A DNA stretch of 20,424 nt from an uncultured Eubacteriales bacterium (lineage in GTDB: Bacteria; Bacillota; Clostridia; Monoglobales; Monoglobaceae): NCBI GenBank assembly GCA_958352815.1, contig CATWQA010000040.1, positions 1-20,424 on the forward strand. The letters run 5' to 3'. The notes under the pieces were generated by a model, which saw nothing but the letters and a program-made list of their open reading frames with translations, made no database searches and had not been told where the DNA came from. Shown one piece after another: positions 1 through 6,779 of the stretch (the first letter of the stretch is position 1; the number at the start of each line of letters is the position of its first letter). The translations under genes and the position numbers were made by a program.

Positions 1-2
1 TA

Positions 3-110
3 GAAGGACTAAACAGAGCAGTAATAGACCCGCCCCAGCCTGAGGACACAGACGAAGGGCATTGGCAGCACACTTGGGATATTTCGGTAAACGGAAAGGG
101 TAAGAAATAA
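3..110 (+). CDS. C-terminal end of an unidentified protein (partial)
   Basis: One frame stays open from the window edge for 35 codons to a TAA at 108-110; the other two plus frames have early stops. The peptide is hydrophilic and acidic in the middle (PQPEDTDEGHW) and ends in a lysine-rich tail (NGKGKK). I do not recognise the family. It sits directly before a run of GC-rich hairpins, as expected for the end of a transcription unit. With so little visible, a chance open frame cannot be excluded. Confidence 0.4.
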   Translation, partial: EGLNRAVIDPPQPEDTDEGHWQHTWDISVNGKGKK

Positions 111-130
111 AGGCTGTTTATATTTCTATA

Positions 131-214
131 GCCTAGCCCAGTTCCGCCCGCCGGACCCGGGCGGTGTCGGTTTTCCCCTTCGGGGAAACCGATTGGGGCT
201 CCGCCCCAAACCCC
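131..214 (-). repeat. Intergenic multi-hairpin repeat, copy A
   Basis: This 84-bp block, read on the minus strand, matches 4069-4152 with 6 differences by eye. It consists of three hairpins in a row: CCGCCC/GGGCGG at 144-164; an 11/10-bp stem at 168-191 with one bulged base and a TTC loop; and TTGGGGC-TCC-GCCCCAA at 193-209. It lies between genes and codes for nothing visible. It resembles REP/BIME-type or other small palindromic bacterial repeats, but I cannot name a family. Confidence 0.75.
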
Positions 215-238
215 AAAGCAAATATTTTCATAGGGGTC

Positions 239-283
239 TTAGGGGACAAAGTCCCCTAACTCGTCTCTTCTGACCGAGACGAG
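239..283. other. Two further tandem hairpins beside repeat copy A
   Basis: TTAGGGGAC-aaa-GTCCCCTAA (239-259) is immediately followed by CTCGTCTC-N8-GAGACGAG (260-283), both with perfect arms. Neither is followed by a T-run, so they are not clear intrinsic terminators. With the three hairpins of copy A they make five hairpins within about 150 bp. Confidence 0.6.
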
Positions 284-323
284 ACAACCAACACTGCAAT
301 AATCACAACAGAATAATACAAAG

Positions 324-367
324 GCAAGACGCCCGCCGCGTTTATTGCGGAGGACGTCTTGCTTTTT
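324..367 (+). terminator. Terminator-like hairpin between convergent units
   Basis: Arms GCAAGACG (324-331) and CGTCTTGC (355-362) enclose an inner CCGC/GCGG pair and are followed by TTTTT at 363-367 on the plus strand. The structure starts 8 bp past the stop of the minus-strand gene ending at 375, so it may serve both directions, although the better T-run faces plus. Confidence 0.65.
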
Positions 368-374
368 ACTATGA

Positions 375-716
375 CTATATAGGTGAGATTGTTATTGTTC
401 CTGACAGCTTATTTATATTCTCTACCCCGGTAATAATTTCACCGATTTCGTATAAGCTACCGTTAGGAGGGCATGGCGCATAAAACAGTACCACGTCGCT
501 CCACGGGGCGTAATAGGATAAGGAACCCGTTTGCCCTTGGCTTAGAGGAGTATTTTCAGTACTCAGCTTTACCGGCGGGTAAAACGTCATTTCATTATTG
601 CTAAAAGGCTTCACTGCCGTGGTAAGGGGAAGCTGTGCATACAATTCTTTTGCCGCCGTACTGTCGTTTAACCGATATACAATTTCATAATCTTTTGAAG
701 CTATCCTGATTTGCAT
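375..716 (-). CDS. Cyclophilin-like fold protein
   Basis: This 113-residue protein fills a single small domain that I assign to the cyclophilin-like family often seen in Firmicutes (annotated cyclophilin-like, PF18050), not to classical peptidyl-prolyl isomerases. Visible family features are the segment TAAKELYAQLPLT near residues 20-33, the YYAPWSDVVLFY strand-turn-strand in the middle, and the LYEIGEI segment near the C terminus. There is no signal peptide or membrane segment. The start is set by AAGGAG 8 nt upstream, which overlaps the stop codon of the preceding aldo/keto reductase (gap 11 nt). It is therefore the last gene of a three-gene operon with the hydrolase and the reductase. The biochemical role of this family is unclear; a link to the neighbouring redox/hydrolase genes is inference from context. 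Confidence 0.8.
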   Translation of the reverse strand: MQIRIASKDYEIVYRLNDSTAAKELYAQLPLTTAVKPFSNNEMTFYPPVKLSTENTPLSQGQTGSLSYYAPWSDVVLFYAPCPPNGSLYEIGEIITGVENINKLSGTITISPI

Positions 717-727
717 TTACGAACTCC

Positions 728-1579
728 TTACTGAACAAATTTTATATTATGAAGCCTGAACGCTTCATCTACGCTATGAATATTCAAAATCAGAGGTTTA
801 CCCGTGTCCATAGCATCAATTTTTTGTATATCAGCGGTTGAGAGCGTAAAATCATCTATATTGTGGTTTTCTTTGATGCGCTCTACATGTACGGACTTGG
901 GAATGGCAATTATATTTTTCTGTCTTAACCACCGCAAAATCACCTGTGCGGGAGTTTTATTGTACTTCTCACCGATGTTCAAGAGAATTTCGTTTTGGAA
1001 AATATTATTTTGTCCCTCTGCAAAGGGTGCCCATGCCATGGGAGCAATATTATATTGCTCCATTAATGTGCGGAGATTTTTCTGTTGGCAGAATGGGTAC
1101 AGCTCAATCTGGTTTACCATAGGGATAATTTCGTGGCTCAAAATCAGGTCTGCAATTCTGTCCTCCAAGAAGTTACACACTCCGATTGACTTAACTTTTC
1201 CTGCCTTATACAGTTCCTCCATAGCTCTCCAGCTTCCGTGATAGTCGCCGTAGGGCATATGAATAAGATACAGGTCAAGATAATCGGTCTGCAGGTTTTC
1301 AAGGGTCTTTTCAAAAGATTTTATTGTCTTTTCATATCCTGCGTCCTGTATCCACACCTTTGATACAAGGAAAACGTCTTTTCTCGAAACTCCGCTTTTC
1401 TTGACCGCTGAACCGACGGCGCTCTCGTTCCCGTAGCACGCCGCCGTATCAATCATGCGATAGCCTGTTTCCAGCGCGTTCAGCACGCTTGTTTCACATT
1501 CCTCTCGGTCGGTAATCTGAAAAACTCCGAAACCGAGGAGCGGCATTTCAATATTATTGTTAAGTTTGATTTTATCCAT
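728..1579 (-). CDS. Aldo/keto reductase, NADPH-dependent
   Basis: A 283-residue protein of the usual AKR length, predicted to be a soluble (alpha/beta)8 barrel that reduces aldehydes or ketones with NAD(P)H. The catalytic tetrad is complete: Asp44 (MIDTAACYGNE), Tyr49, Lys74 (VSKVW) and His107 (LYLIHMPYG). The C-terminal nucleotide-binding segment IPKSVHVERIKEN is also present. The ATG at 1579 has an AGGAG 9 nt upstream. It lies 30 bp after the hydrolase gene and 11 bp before the cyclophilin-like gene on the same strand, so the three are probably co-transcribed. The sequence resembles the 2,5-diketo-gluconate reductase/YvgN-type group, but the true substrate cannot be read from it. Confidence 0.93.
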   Translation of the reverse strand: MDKIKLNNNIEMPLLGFGVFQITDREECETSVLNALETGYRMIDTAACYGNESAVGSAVKKSGVSRKDVFLVSKVWIQDAGYEKTIKSFEKTLENLQTDYLDLYLIHMPYGDYHGSWRAMEELYKAGKVKSIGVCNFLEDRIADLILSHEIIPMVNQIELYPFCQQKNLRTLMEQYNIAPMAWAPFAEGQNNIFQNEILLNIGEKYNKTPAQVILRWLRQKNIIAIPKSVHVERIKENHNIDDFTLSTADIQKIDAMDTGKPLILNIHSVDEAFRLHNIKFVQ

Positions 1580-1609
1580 ACCGAAACACTCCTATCTGCT
1601 CTATATTTA

Positions 1610-2839
1610 TTATTTTAAATTGGCTTTCAGAAATTCTTCAATTTCATCAAAGGGGATTTTGGTAACATCGTCATACAAATCAATGTGGTTTGCATTAGGC
1701 ACGGTAATATATTCTTTGTTATCGTCAAGCTGATCGTAAACCATATCGGTAATTCCCTTGCTCATTGCGTTTTCTCCTGCAATCATCATTACGGGGCGAG
1801 GTGAAATAGTATCAAGATGATTGAGCAGGCTGTAGTTCATAAACGCCATTTCACTTGTTGAGGTAAAGCCCCCTCTTGCTCTGGAATGATGTCCACGCTC
1901 CAGACCGTAAAATTCAAAGAACTCTGACGACATGGGGTCAAGCCCGTCGGGGACAGAAGCGGCTGTATCCGCCGGGAAGGTGGGTATATATTCGGGGCTT
2001 CCGTTGTCCACGTCTGCCCAGCGTTTTGCCGCAAGGCTGTCAAGCGCCGCCTGTCTCTCCTCTGCCGATAAGGTTGCGCTGTTTCCGCTTATGTCAACGA
2101 GGCTTGCCGTTACGACTGCCTTAATTCTTGTATCCACCTGTGCTGCGCTCAAGGCAAAGCCGCCGCTGCCGCATATTCCGATTGCGCCGATTTTCTCACG
2201 GTCAACATAATCAAGGGTGCCCAGATAGTCAACCCCTGCCGAAAAGTCCTCGGTAAAAATATCGGGAGAGGAAACGTGGCGGGGTTCGCCGCCGCTTTCA
2301 CCGTTAAAGGACGGGTCAAAGGTCAAGACAACAAATCCGCGCTTTGCAAGGTCATTCGCATATACGCAGGGGCCTTGCTCTTTAACTCCGCCGTAGGGGG
2401 CGCCGATTACAACTGCCGCATTCTTTGCCGACTTGTTAAGTCCCTTTGGGGTGTACAGTTCTCCTGCCAGTTCTATGCCGTAGCGGTTTTTGTAGCTCAC
2501 GTCTACTCTCTCCACACTGTCGCTGAGCTCGGCAATCCAAAAATCTTCGCCCGGCTTAACCGAGGTGGGGTCTTGGTTTAATTCGCTTCCTGTAATAGTA
2601 ACCATTTGATCTTCATCGCTCCATTCTACATCAAATCCAAAATTTTCCATTATAAACCTTAAAGGTACCATTGTGCGGTCGTTTATTAAAATCGGTGGGC
2701 TGTCAAGCTCTTTTTCTGCGCCGTTTACGGTTGCTGTGCTGCTGCCGATTGTCAAACTTGTCTCCGACCCTGCGCCCGCAACAGCCAATGTTCCGACGCA
2801 TATTGCCAGGGCTGCTAAAACTGCAATTATTTTTTTCAT
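1610..2839 (-). CDS. Exported alpha/beta hydrolase with N-terminal copper-amine-oxidase-like domain
   Basis: A 409-residue two-part protein. Residues 1-24 look like a signal peptide (MKK, then a hydrophobic AVLAALAICVGTLAVAGAG stretch). Residues about 28-85 match the copper amine oxidase N-terminal-like domain common on clostridial surface proteins (PPILINDRTMVPLRFI, then VEWSDEDQMVTI). Residues about 110-409 are an alpha/beta hydrolase. The nucleophile elbow reads GICGSGG (221-227), which in related hydrolases points to Cys223 as nucleophile (dienelactone-hydrolase style) rather than Ser. The likely catalytic His is His385 (NANHIDLYD). The ATG is preceded by AAGGAG at 9 nt. It is the first gene of the operon and has a sigma-A promoter upstream. 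The copper-binding wording of the N-domain is a family name only; no copper role is implied. Substrate unknown. Confidence 0.85.
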   Translation of the reverse strand: MKKIIAVLAALAICVGTLAVAGAGSETSLTIGSSTATVNGAEKELDSPPILINDRTMVPLRFIMENFGFDVEWSDEDQMVTITGSELNQDPTSVKPGEDFWIAELSDSVERVDVSYKNRYGIELAGELYTPKGLNKSAKNAAVVIGAPYGGVKEQGPCVYANDLAKRGFVVLTFDPSFNGESGGEPRHVSSPDIFTEDFSAGVDYLGTLDYVDREKIGAIGICGSGGFALSAAQVDTRIKAVVTASLVDISGNSATLSAEERQAALDSLAAKRWADVDNGSPEYIPTFPADTAASVPDGLDPMSSEFFEFYGLERGHHSRARGGFTSTSEMAFMNYSLLNHLDTISPRPVMMIAGENAMSKGITDMVYDQLDDNKEYITVPNANHIDLYDDVTKIPFDEIEEFLKANLK

Positions 2840-2863
2840 AATGATTATCTCCTTTATTTTTGT

Positions 2864-2873
2864 ATGACGTCAT
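2864..2873. promoter_or_regulatory. Palindrome ATGACGTCAT at the start of the hydrolase transcript
   Basis: A perfect 10-bp palindrome lying a few bases downstream of the predicted transcription start of the minus-strand operon and upstream of its ribosome site. It could be an operator; the binding protein is unknown. LysR sites usually lie upstream of the promoter, so this need not be for the neighbouring LysR. Confidence 0.3.
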
Positions 2874-2884
2874 CTGTTATCTTT

Positions 2885-2913
2885 ATTATACAAACAAAAA
2901 TTTAGAATTGCAA
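2885..2913 (-). promoter_or_regulatory. Sigma-A promoter of the hydrolase-reductase-cyclophilin operon
   Basis: On the minus strand, TTGCAA (2908-2913), a 17-bp spacer and TATAAT (2885-2890). It points toward the hydrolase start at 2839. The intergenic space of 160 bp to the divergent LysR gene leaves room for LysR binding. Confidence 0.7.
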
Positions 2914-2940
2914 ATACTTATCAAGAATGTTTTATTATAG

Positions 2941-2969
2941 TTGACGCGAATGGTTGTGTATGTTAAAAT
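2941..2969 (+). promoter_or_regulatory. Sigma-A promoter of the lysR gene
   Basis: TTGACG (2941-2946), 17-bp spacer, TAAAAT (2964-2969), about 30 bp before the LysR start. It is back to back with the operon promoter at 2885-2913, the standard divergent layout for LysR regulators and their targets. Confidence 0.65.
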
Positions 2970-2999
2970 AGCAGTAGAATATGAAAGGAGCGAGTAAAT

Positions 3000-3878
3000 A
3001 TGATTGAGATAAGACATCTATATTATTTTCTTGCGGTTGCACAAGAGCAGAATATAACCAGAGCCGCCGAAAGGCTCCACTTAACCCAGCCTACCCTTTC
3101 AAAGCAGCTTATGGATTTGGAGCGGCAGCTGGGAAAACAGCTTTTTGTACGGGGAAAAAGGAAAATAACCCTTACGGACGAAGGTATTTTTTTGCGGGGC
3201 AAAGCCCGTGAGATGATTGACCTTATGGAAAAAACCGAATCTGCGTTTAGCGATGCCGATATGGGCATAGGCGGGGATATATATCTGGGCTGCGGTGAAA
3301 CCGCCGCCATGGAACACATAGTTAATATATTCAAGGAAATGCAGGATGAATATCCGGGAATACGCTTTCATATTTACAGCGGGGACGCAGACAGCGTTCT
3401 TGAAAAGCTGAGCAAAGGCTTGCTGGATGTGGGCTTGCTGCTTGGCCCCATTCACTATGAAAACTATGATTATATTAATATACATAAGAGGGACACCTTC
3501 GGGCTGCTTATGCCAAAGGACAGCTCCCTTGCAAAGCAGGAGTTTATAACCATAGAGCAGATGAAAAAGCTCCCTCTCATATTTGCACAGCAAACATTCT
3601 CGGGGCATCAGCAGCTGGAATGGTTCGGCCTTGATTATGCTTCTCTGAATGTTGTGGCAACCTATAATTTGATTTATAACGCAACATTTATGGTAGAAAA
3701 GGGCATGGGCTATGCCCTGTGCCTTGCAAACTTGGTAAACACACAGGGGGAGAGGAATTTAACCTTCCGACCTATCAGACCTGAGCTTTCGGTGGACTTA
3801 TATATAGTAACAAAGAAATATGAGACCTTTTCTCCTGCCGTAAAGCTGTTTATTGAAAATGTTAAGAAATTTGCATAA
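3000..3878 (+). CDS. LysR family transcriptional regulator
   Basis: A 292-residue LysR-type regulator of typical length. The N-terminal winged helix-turn-helix is clear in residues 1-60: it opens IEIRHLYYFLAVA, the recognition part is ITRAAERLHLTQPTLSKQL, and the wing carries DLERQLGKQLFVRGKRKITLT. Residues from about 90 onward form the periplasmic-binding-protein-like effector domain (IYLGCGETAAM, then LSKGLLDVGLLLGP). The ATG has a GGAG-containing ribosome site just upstream. It is divergent from the hydrolase/aldo-keto reductase/cyclophilin-like operon, which it most likely activates in response to an unknown small ligand. The target is inferred from position only. Confidence 0.93.
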   Translation: MIEIRHLYYFLAVAQEQNITRAAERLHLTQPTLSKQLMDLERQLGKQLFVRGKRKITLTDEGIFLRGKAREMIDLMEKTESAFSDADMGIGGDIYLGCGETAAMEHIVNIFKEMQDEYPGIRFHIYSGDADSVLEKLSKGLLDVGLLLGPIHYENYDYINIHKRDTFGLLMPKDSSLAKQEFITIEQMKKLPLIFAQQTFSGHQQLEWFGLDYASLNVVATYNLIYNATFMVEKGMGYALCLANLVNTQGERNLTFRPIRPELSVDLYIVTKKYETFSPAVKLFIENVKKFA

Positions 3879-3946
3879 CAGGGATTGTTGTTCGCCTTTT
3901 GCAAAGGCGACAAGCAATAAATTTAATTTAAATATAAATCCCTGTT
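3877..3946 (+). terminator. Nested inverted repeats after lysR, probable terminator
   Basis: Outer arms AACAGGGATT (3877-3886) and AATCCCTGTT (3937-3946) match perfectly and enclose an inner hairpin TCGCCTTT-tgc-AAAGGCGA (3892-3910). The left outer arm overlaps the lysR stop codon. T-rich sequence follows, but no strong uninterrupted T-run, so termination strength is uncertain. Confidence 0.5.
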
Positions 3947-3973
3947 AATTTATATCCTCACATTGGCATGACT

Positions 3974-4023
3974 GTCGCCCGCCCTATTGCGCTCGCCCGA
4001 CCTCCCCGAGCGCACGGGCGGGC
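3974..4023 (-). repeat. Intergenic repeat, variant hairpin copy D
   Basis: Read on the minus strand, 3974-4013 aligns with 12430-12470 of copy C, sharing the arms GCGCTCG and CGAGCGC and the flank AGGGxGGGCGA. A second stem, GCCCGCCC (3977-3984) with GGGCGGGC (4016-4023), encloses it. A short T-run follows on the plus strand, so it could also terminate transcription. It lies head-to-head with copy B. Confidence 0.6.
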
Positions 4024-4068
4024 TTTAATTGCATAAATGAGCTGTTAATAATAGCAAATCGTATAAAT

Positions 4069-4229
4069 GGGGTTTGGGGCGCAGCCCTAATCGGTTTCCC
4101 CGAAGGGGAAAGCCGATACCGCCCGGGTCCGGCGGGCGGAATAGGGCTAGGCAATGGTTTTAAAGGCAAAGCCTTTATAAAAATAGATGGATTTATATAA
4201 AGTTTTAACTGTTACATAGTAGTAGAGGC
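4069..4229 (+). repeat. Intergenic multi-hairpin repeat, copy B with tail
   Basis: The core 4069-4152 is the inverted, near-identical partner of 131-214. A further hairpin AAAGGC-aaa-GCCTTT lies at 4162-4176. The tail at 4199-4229 (AAAGTTTTA, then ATAGTAGTAG) resembles 12521-12550 next to copy C in the same relative position, which suggests the repeat unit is longer than the three-hairpin core (about 160-170 bp in copies B and C). Confidence 0.65.
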
Positions 4230-4369
4230 GCCGCTTGCTGCGCCCGCTGATCTATTAACGTCAAACAACATATTATGCGGATTTTGATATTTGTTTTAAT
4301 TGTTGTTATCCTTGTTAATTTATATAATTGTATTGGTTTGTATACGGGCGCAGCAAGCGGCGCCCCTAC
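4222..4369. repeat. Small element with 25-bp inverted ends
   Basis: The arms 4222-4246 and 4345-4369 are inverted copies with 24 of 25 bases matching (the inner 20 bp are perfect). They flank 98 bp of AT-rich sequence without a convincing gene. Each arm is itself a small hairpin (GGCGC-N8-GCGCC). The layout resembles a miniature inverted-repeat element, but I see no clear target-site duplication. A pair of independently inserted palindromic repeats is an equally good explanation. Confidence 0.55.
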
Positions 4370-4430
4370 GAAATTTAAGAGTTACATATATTTCAATCCA
4401 TTTACGTTGGTAGAAACAGTTGTATATATG

Positions 4431-4457
4431 CGGGGCGTCTGGGAAGCCGCCCCCTAC
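4431..4457 (-). repeat. Third short palindromic repeat (GTAGGGGGCG type)
   Basis: GGGGCG (4432-4437) and CGCCCC (4448-4453), followed by CTAC on plus. Read on minus it starts GTAGGGGGCG, matching the start of the inverted arm at 4345-4369 and of the arm at 4222. The loop sequence differs. Confidence 0.45.
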
Positions 4458-4504
4458 ACCTCAATCATTTACAAATATTCAAATATTTTAATAAAAGCTT
4501 TGTC

Positions 4505-4541
4505 GTTTGTTCACCGCCCCGAGCGCATAGGGCGGACAAAC
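4505..4541 (-). terminator. Hairpin after the topoisomerase A-subunit gene
   Basis: GTTTGT (4505-4510) pairs with ACAAAC (4536-4541) and CCGCCC (4514-4519) with GGGCGG (4530-4535), with a 3-nt bulge. It begins 5 bp past the stop codon at 4546. The T-run on the minus strand is poor, so it may be a weak terminator or an mRNA 3'-end stabiliser. Confidence 0.5.
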
Positions 4542-4545
4542 AATT

Positions 4546-6753
4546 TTAGTCAAAGCTGATTTGTTCGATTCCCTTATCGGCGTCTCGGACTGCGGCGCCC
4601 ACGGCGGGAATGGTTTTTGTTCTGAACCGCTCCACGTTTTTGAGCCCCGAATTTTCGGCGAGAGCCGCACTTTCAACAACGCTGTTTTTTCGGGAAGTCA
4701 TAACATTTACTCCCTGGGATGAACGAGTAGTTTTCAGCGGGATTTTTTCGGTATTAAAGGCAACCGCCCTATCCTTGTCGGAGAACATGACAATATCGGC
4801 GTTCTCGATCACTCCTTCAACCTCGGGCAGGAAGAACATCTGCACCAGAGGAGATTTTGTTGAAAAGCCGTTTGCTAATTTTTTGCGGTTGGTTTTTGTT
4901 TGGTAAGCCGAGAGAGGTATTTTGGAGACCTTACCGCTTTCAAAACAGAACACCAGCTCTCCCTTAAAATCATCTGTGGCAACCATGCCCATAACATCGT
5001 CCTTTTCCGCAAGCCCGATTAGGTTGGGAATATATTCGCCCATTAGGCTTGCCTTGCTGTCGGGCATGTCGTAGGCCTTCATTTTATACACATCGCCGCT
5101 GCTCATAAAGAACAAGACCTCGCTGCTGTTTTGAGCTTCAACCTCCTGGATAAGCTCATCGTCCTCTTTAAGACGCTGTTCGCCGCTGGTTCGCAGAGAC
5201 ACCAGAGAAATCTTTTTAAGGTATCCCGCCTTTGTTCTGAACAGCTTTACGTTGTAATCCTCAATGGTGTTCTCAATCTCCACCTGAGTGATTTCATCGG
5301 CGGAAATAATTTCGGTGCGCCTGTCGGAGCCGTATTTCTTTGCCGCCTGCCTGAGCTGCTTTTCAATCAGCCTGTCAATCTTCCGCTTGCTCTCTAAGGT
5401 GGAATTTAGCTCCTCCAGCTCCTTTTTAAGGTTCTCAATCTCTGCGGTTCGCTTTAGGATATAATCCTTGTTCAGGTTGCGCAGCTTGATTTCCGCCACA
5501 AATTCCGCCTGGGTATGGGTTATACCGAAGCCGTCCATAAGGTTGGGTACGACCATGGAGTCTTCCTCGGTTTCGCGCACAATCTTAATCGCCTTATCAA
5601 TGTCCAGCAGTATAAGGGCGAGACCCTCTAAGAGATGAAGCTTATCGCTTTTCTTCTCAATGTCAAACATAATAGAACGTTTAACGCAGTTGCGTCTGAA
5701 CCTGAGCCACTCGCAGAGAATGTCATTCACGCCCAGCACCATGGGCGAGCCCTCTACAAGCACGTTGAAGTTGCAGCCGAAGCTGTCCTCCAGAGCCGTC
5801 ATCTTAAACAGCTTTGCCATGAGCTTCTCCGGGTCTGCGCCCCGCTTTAGGTCGATGGTTATTTTAAGACCTTTAAGGTCGGTTTCGTCTCTTATATCGG
5901 AAATTTCCTTAACCTTGCCGCTCTTTACCAAGTCCACAATCTTGTCGATTATGACCTCAATGGTGGTGGTATAGGGGATTTCTGTTATGTCGATACAGTT
6001 TTGAGATTTGTCGTAGCTGTATTTTGCCCTAACCTTAAAGGAGCCTCTGCCTGTGCGGTAGATTTCCTTGGTATTCGCCTTGTCATAAATCAGCTTTCCA
6101 CCTGTCGGAAAGTCAGGAGCGGGCATTACCTCCGATATATCCGCCTCCGGGTCGCGCATAACCATAACGGTTGCGTCGCACAGCTCGCGCAGGTTAAAGC
6201 TGCATATATTCGACGCCATACCAACGGCAATACCCTGGTTGGGGTTTGCTAAAATATTGGGGAAGGTGGTGGGCAGCAGGGTTGGCTCCTTCAGCGTGCC
6301 GTCATAGTTGTCCACAAAGTCCACCGTGTTTTTGTCAAGCTCCCCGAACAGCTCGGCGCATACCGGGTTCAGCTTAACCTCGGTGTATCGGGAAGCGGCG
6401 TATGCCATGTCTCTTGAATACACACGTCCGAAGTTACCCTTTGACTTTACCAGAGGAAGGAGCAGGGCTCCGTTTCCGTCTGTGAGACGAACCATTGTCT
6501 CATAAATCGCAGCGTCACCGTGGGGGTTAAGCTTCATCGTCTGACCCACAACGTTGGCGGACTTAGTAAGGTTCCCGTTTAGCAGCCCCATCTTATACAT
6601 GGTATAGAGCAGCTTCCTGTGAGAGGGCTTGAGCCCGTCAATCTCGGGAATTGCTCTGGAAACGATTACGCTCATGGCGTAGGGCATATAGTTTTCTTCA
6701 AGAGTGTCAACTATCTGTTGTTCCTGAATAATAGGTTTCTTTGTATTGCTCAC
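4546..6753 (-). CDS. parC: Type IIA DNA topoisomerase, subunit A (ParC/GyrA-like)
   Basis: A 735-residue DNA-breaking and rejoining subunit. The winged-helix core shows the catalytic pair Arg122-Tyr123 (AASRYTEVKL); Tyr123 should form the phosphotyrosine bond. The quinolone-pocket helix reads NPHGDAAIYETMV, with Ala81 at the usual Ser position and Glu85 at the acidic position. Next come the tower and coiled coil (about 370-480) and a beta-pinwheel-like C-terminal domain. No GyrA box (QRRGGKG) is visible, and the length is short for GyrA, so topoisomerase IV (decatenation) is the better call; this is inference. The start is GTG at 6753, 26 bp after the B subunit stop, with no strong ribosome site, so translational coupling is likely. 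Partner: the B subunit encoded just upstream. Confidence 0.88.
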   Translation of the reverse strand: MSNTKKPIIQEQQIVDTLEENYMPYAMSVIVSRAIPEIDGLKPSHRKLLYTMYKMGLLNGNLTKSANVVGQTMKLNPHGDAAIYETMVRLTDGNGALLLPLVKSKGNFGRVYSRDMAYAASRYTEVKLNPVCAELFGELDKNTVDFVDNYDGTLKEPTLLPTTFPNILANPNQGIAVGMASNICSFNLRELCDATVMVMRDPEADISEVMPAPDFPTGGKLIYDKANTKEIYRTGRGSFKVRAKYSYDKSQNCIDITEIPYTTTIEVIIDKIVDLVKSGKVKEISDIRDETDLKGLKITIDLKRGADPEKLMAKLFKMTALEDSFGCNFNVLVEGSPMVLGVNDILCEWLRFRRNCVKRSIMFDIEKKSDKLHLLEGLALILLDIDKAIKIVRETEEDSMVVPNLMDGFGITHTQAEFVAEIKLRNLNKDYILKRTAEIENLKKELEELNSTLESKRKIDRLIEKQLRQAAKKYGSDRRTEIISADEITQVEIENTIEDYNVKLFRTKAGYLKKISLVSLRTSGEQRLKEDDELIQEVEAQNSSEVLFFMSSGDVYKMKAYDMPDSKASLMGEYIPNLIGLAEKDDVMGMVATDDFKGELVFCFESGKVSKIPLSAYQTKTNRKKLANGFSTKSPLVQMFFLPEVEGVIENADIVMFSDKDRAVAFNTEKIPLKTTRSSQGVNVMTSRKNSVVESAALAENSGLKNVERFRTKTIPAVGAAVRDADKGIEQISFD

Positions 6754-6779
6754 TTTTTAGGTTGCTCGCTTTCTTTAGT

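Noticed and set aside
131..283. A CRISPR array or tandem repeat array suggested by the run of hairpins
   Set aside because: The hairpins differ in sequence and there are no regularly spaced identical repeats with unique spacers.
4275..4559. A 94-codon plus-strand open frame with a hydrophobic N terminus (MRILIFVLIVVILVNLY)
   Set aside because: It runs through the palindromic repeats and the terminator region, has no ribosome site, and its hydrophobic start comes from AT-rich filler inside the inverted-repeat element.
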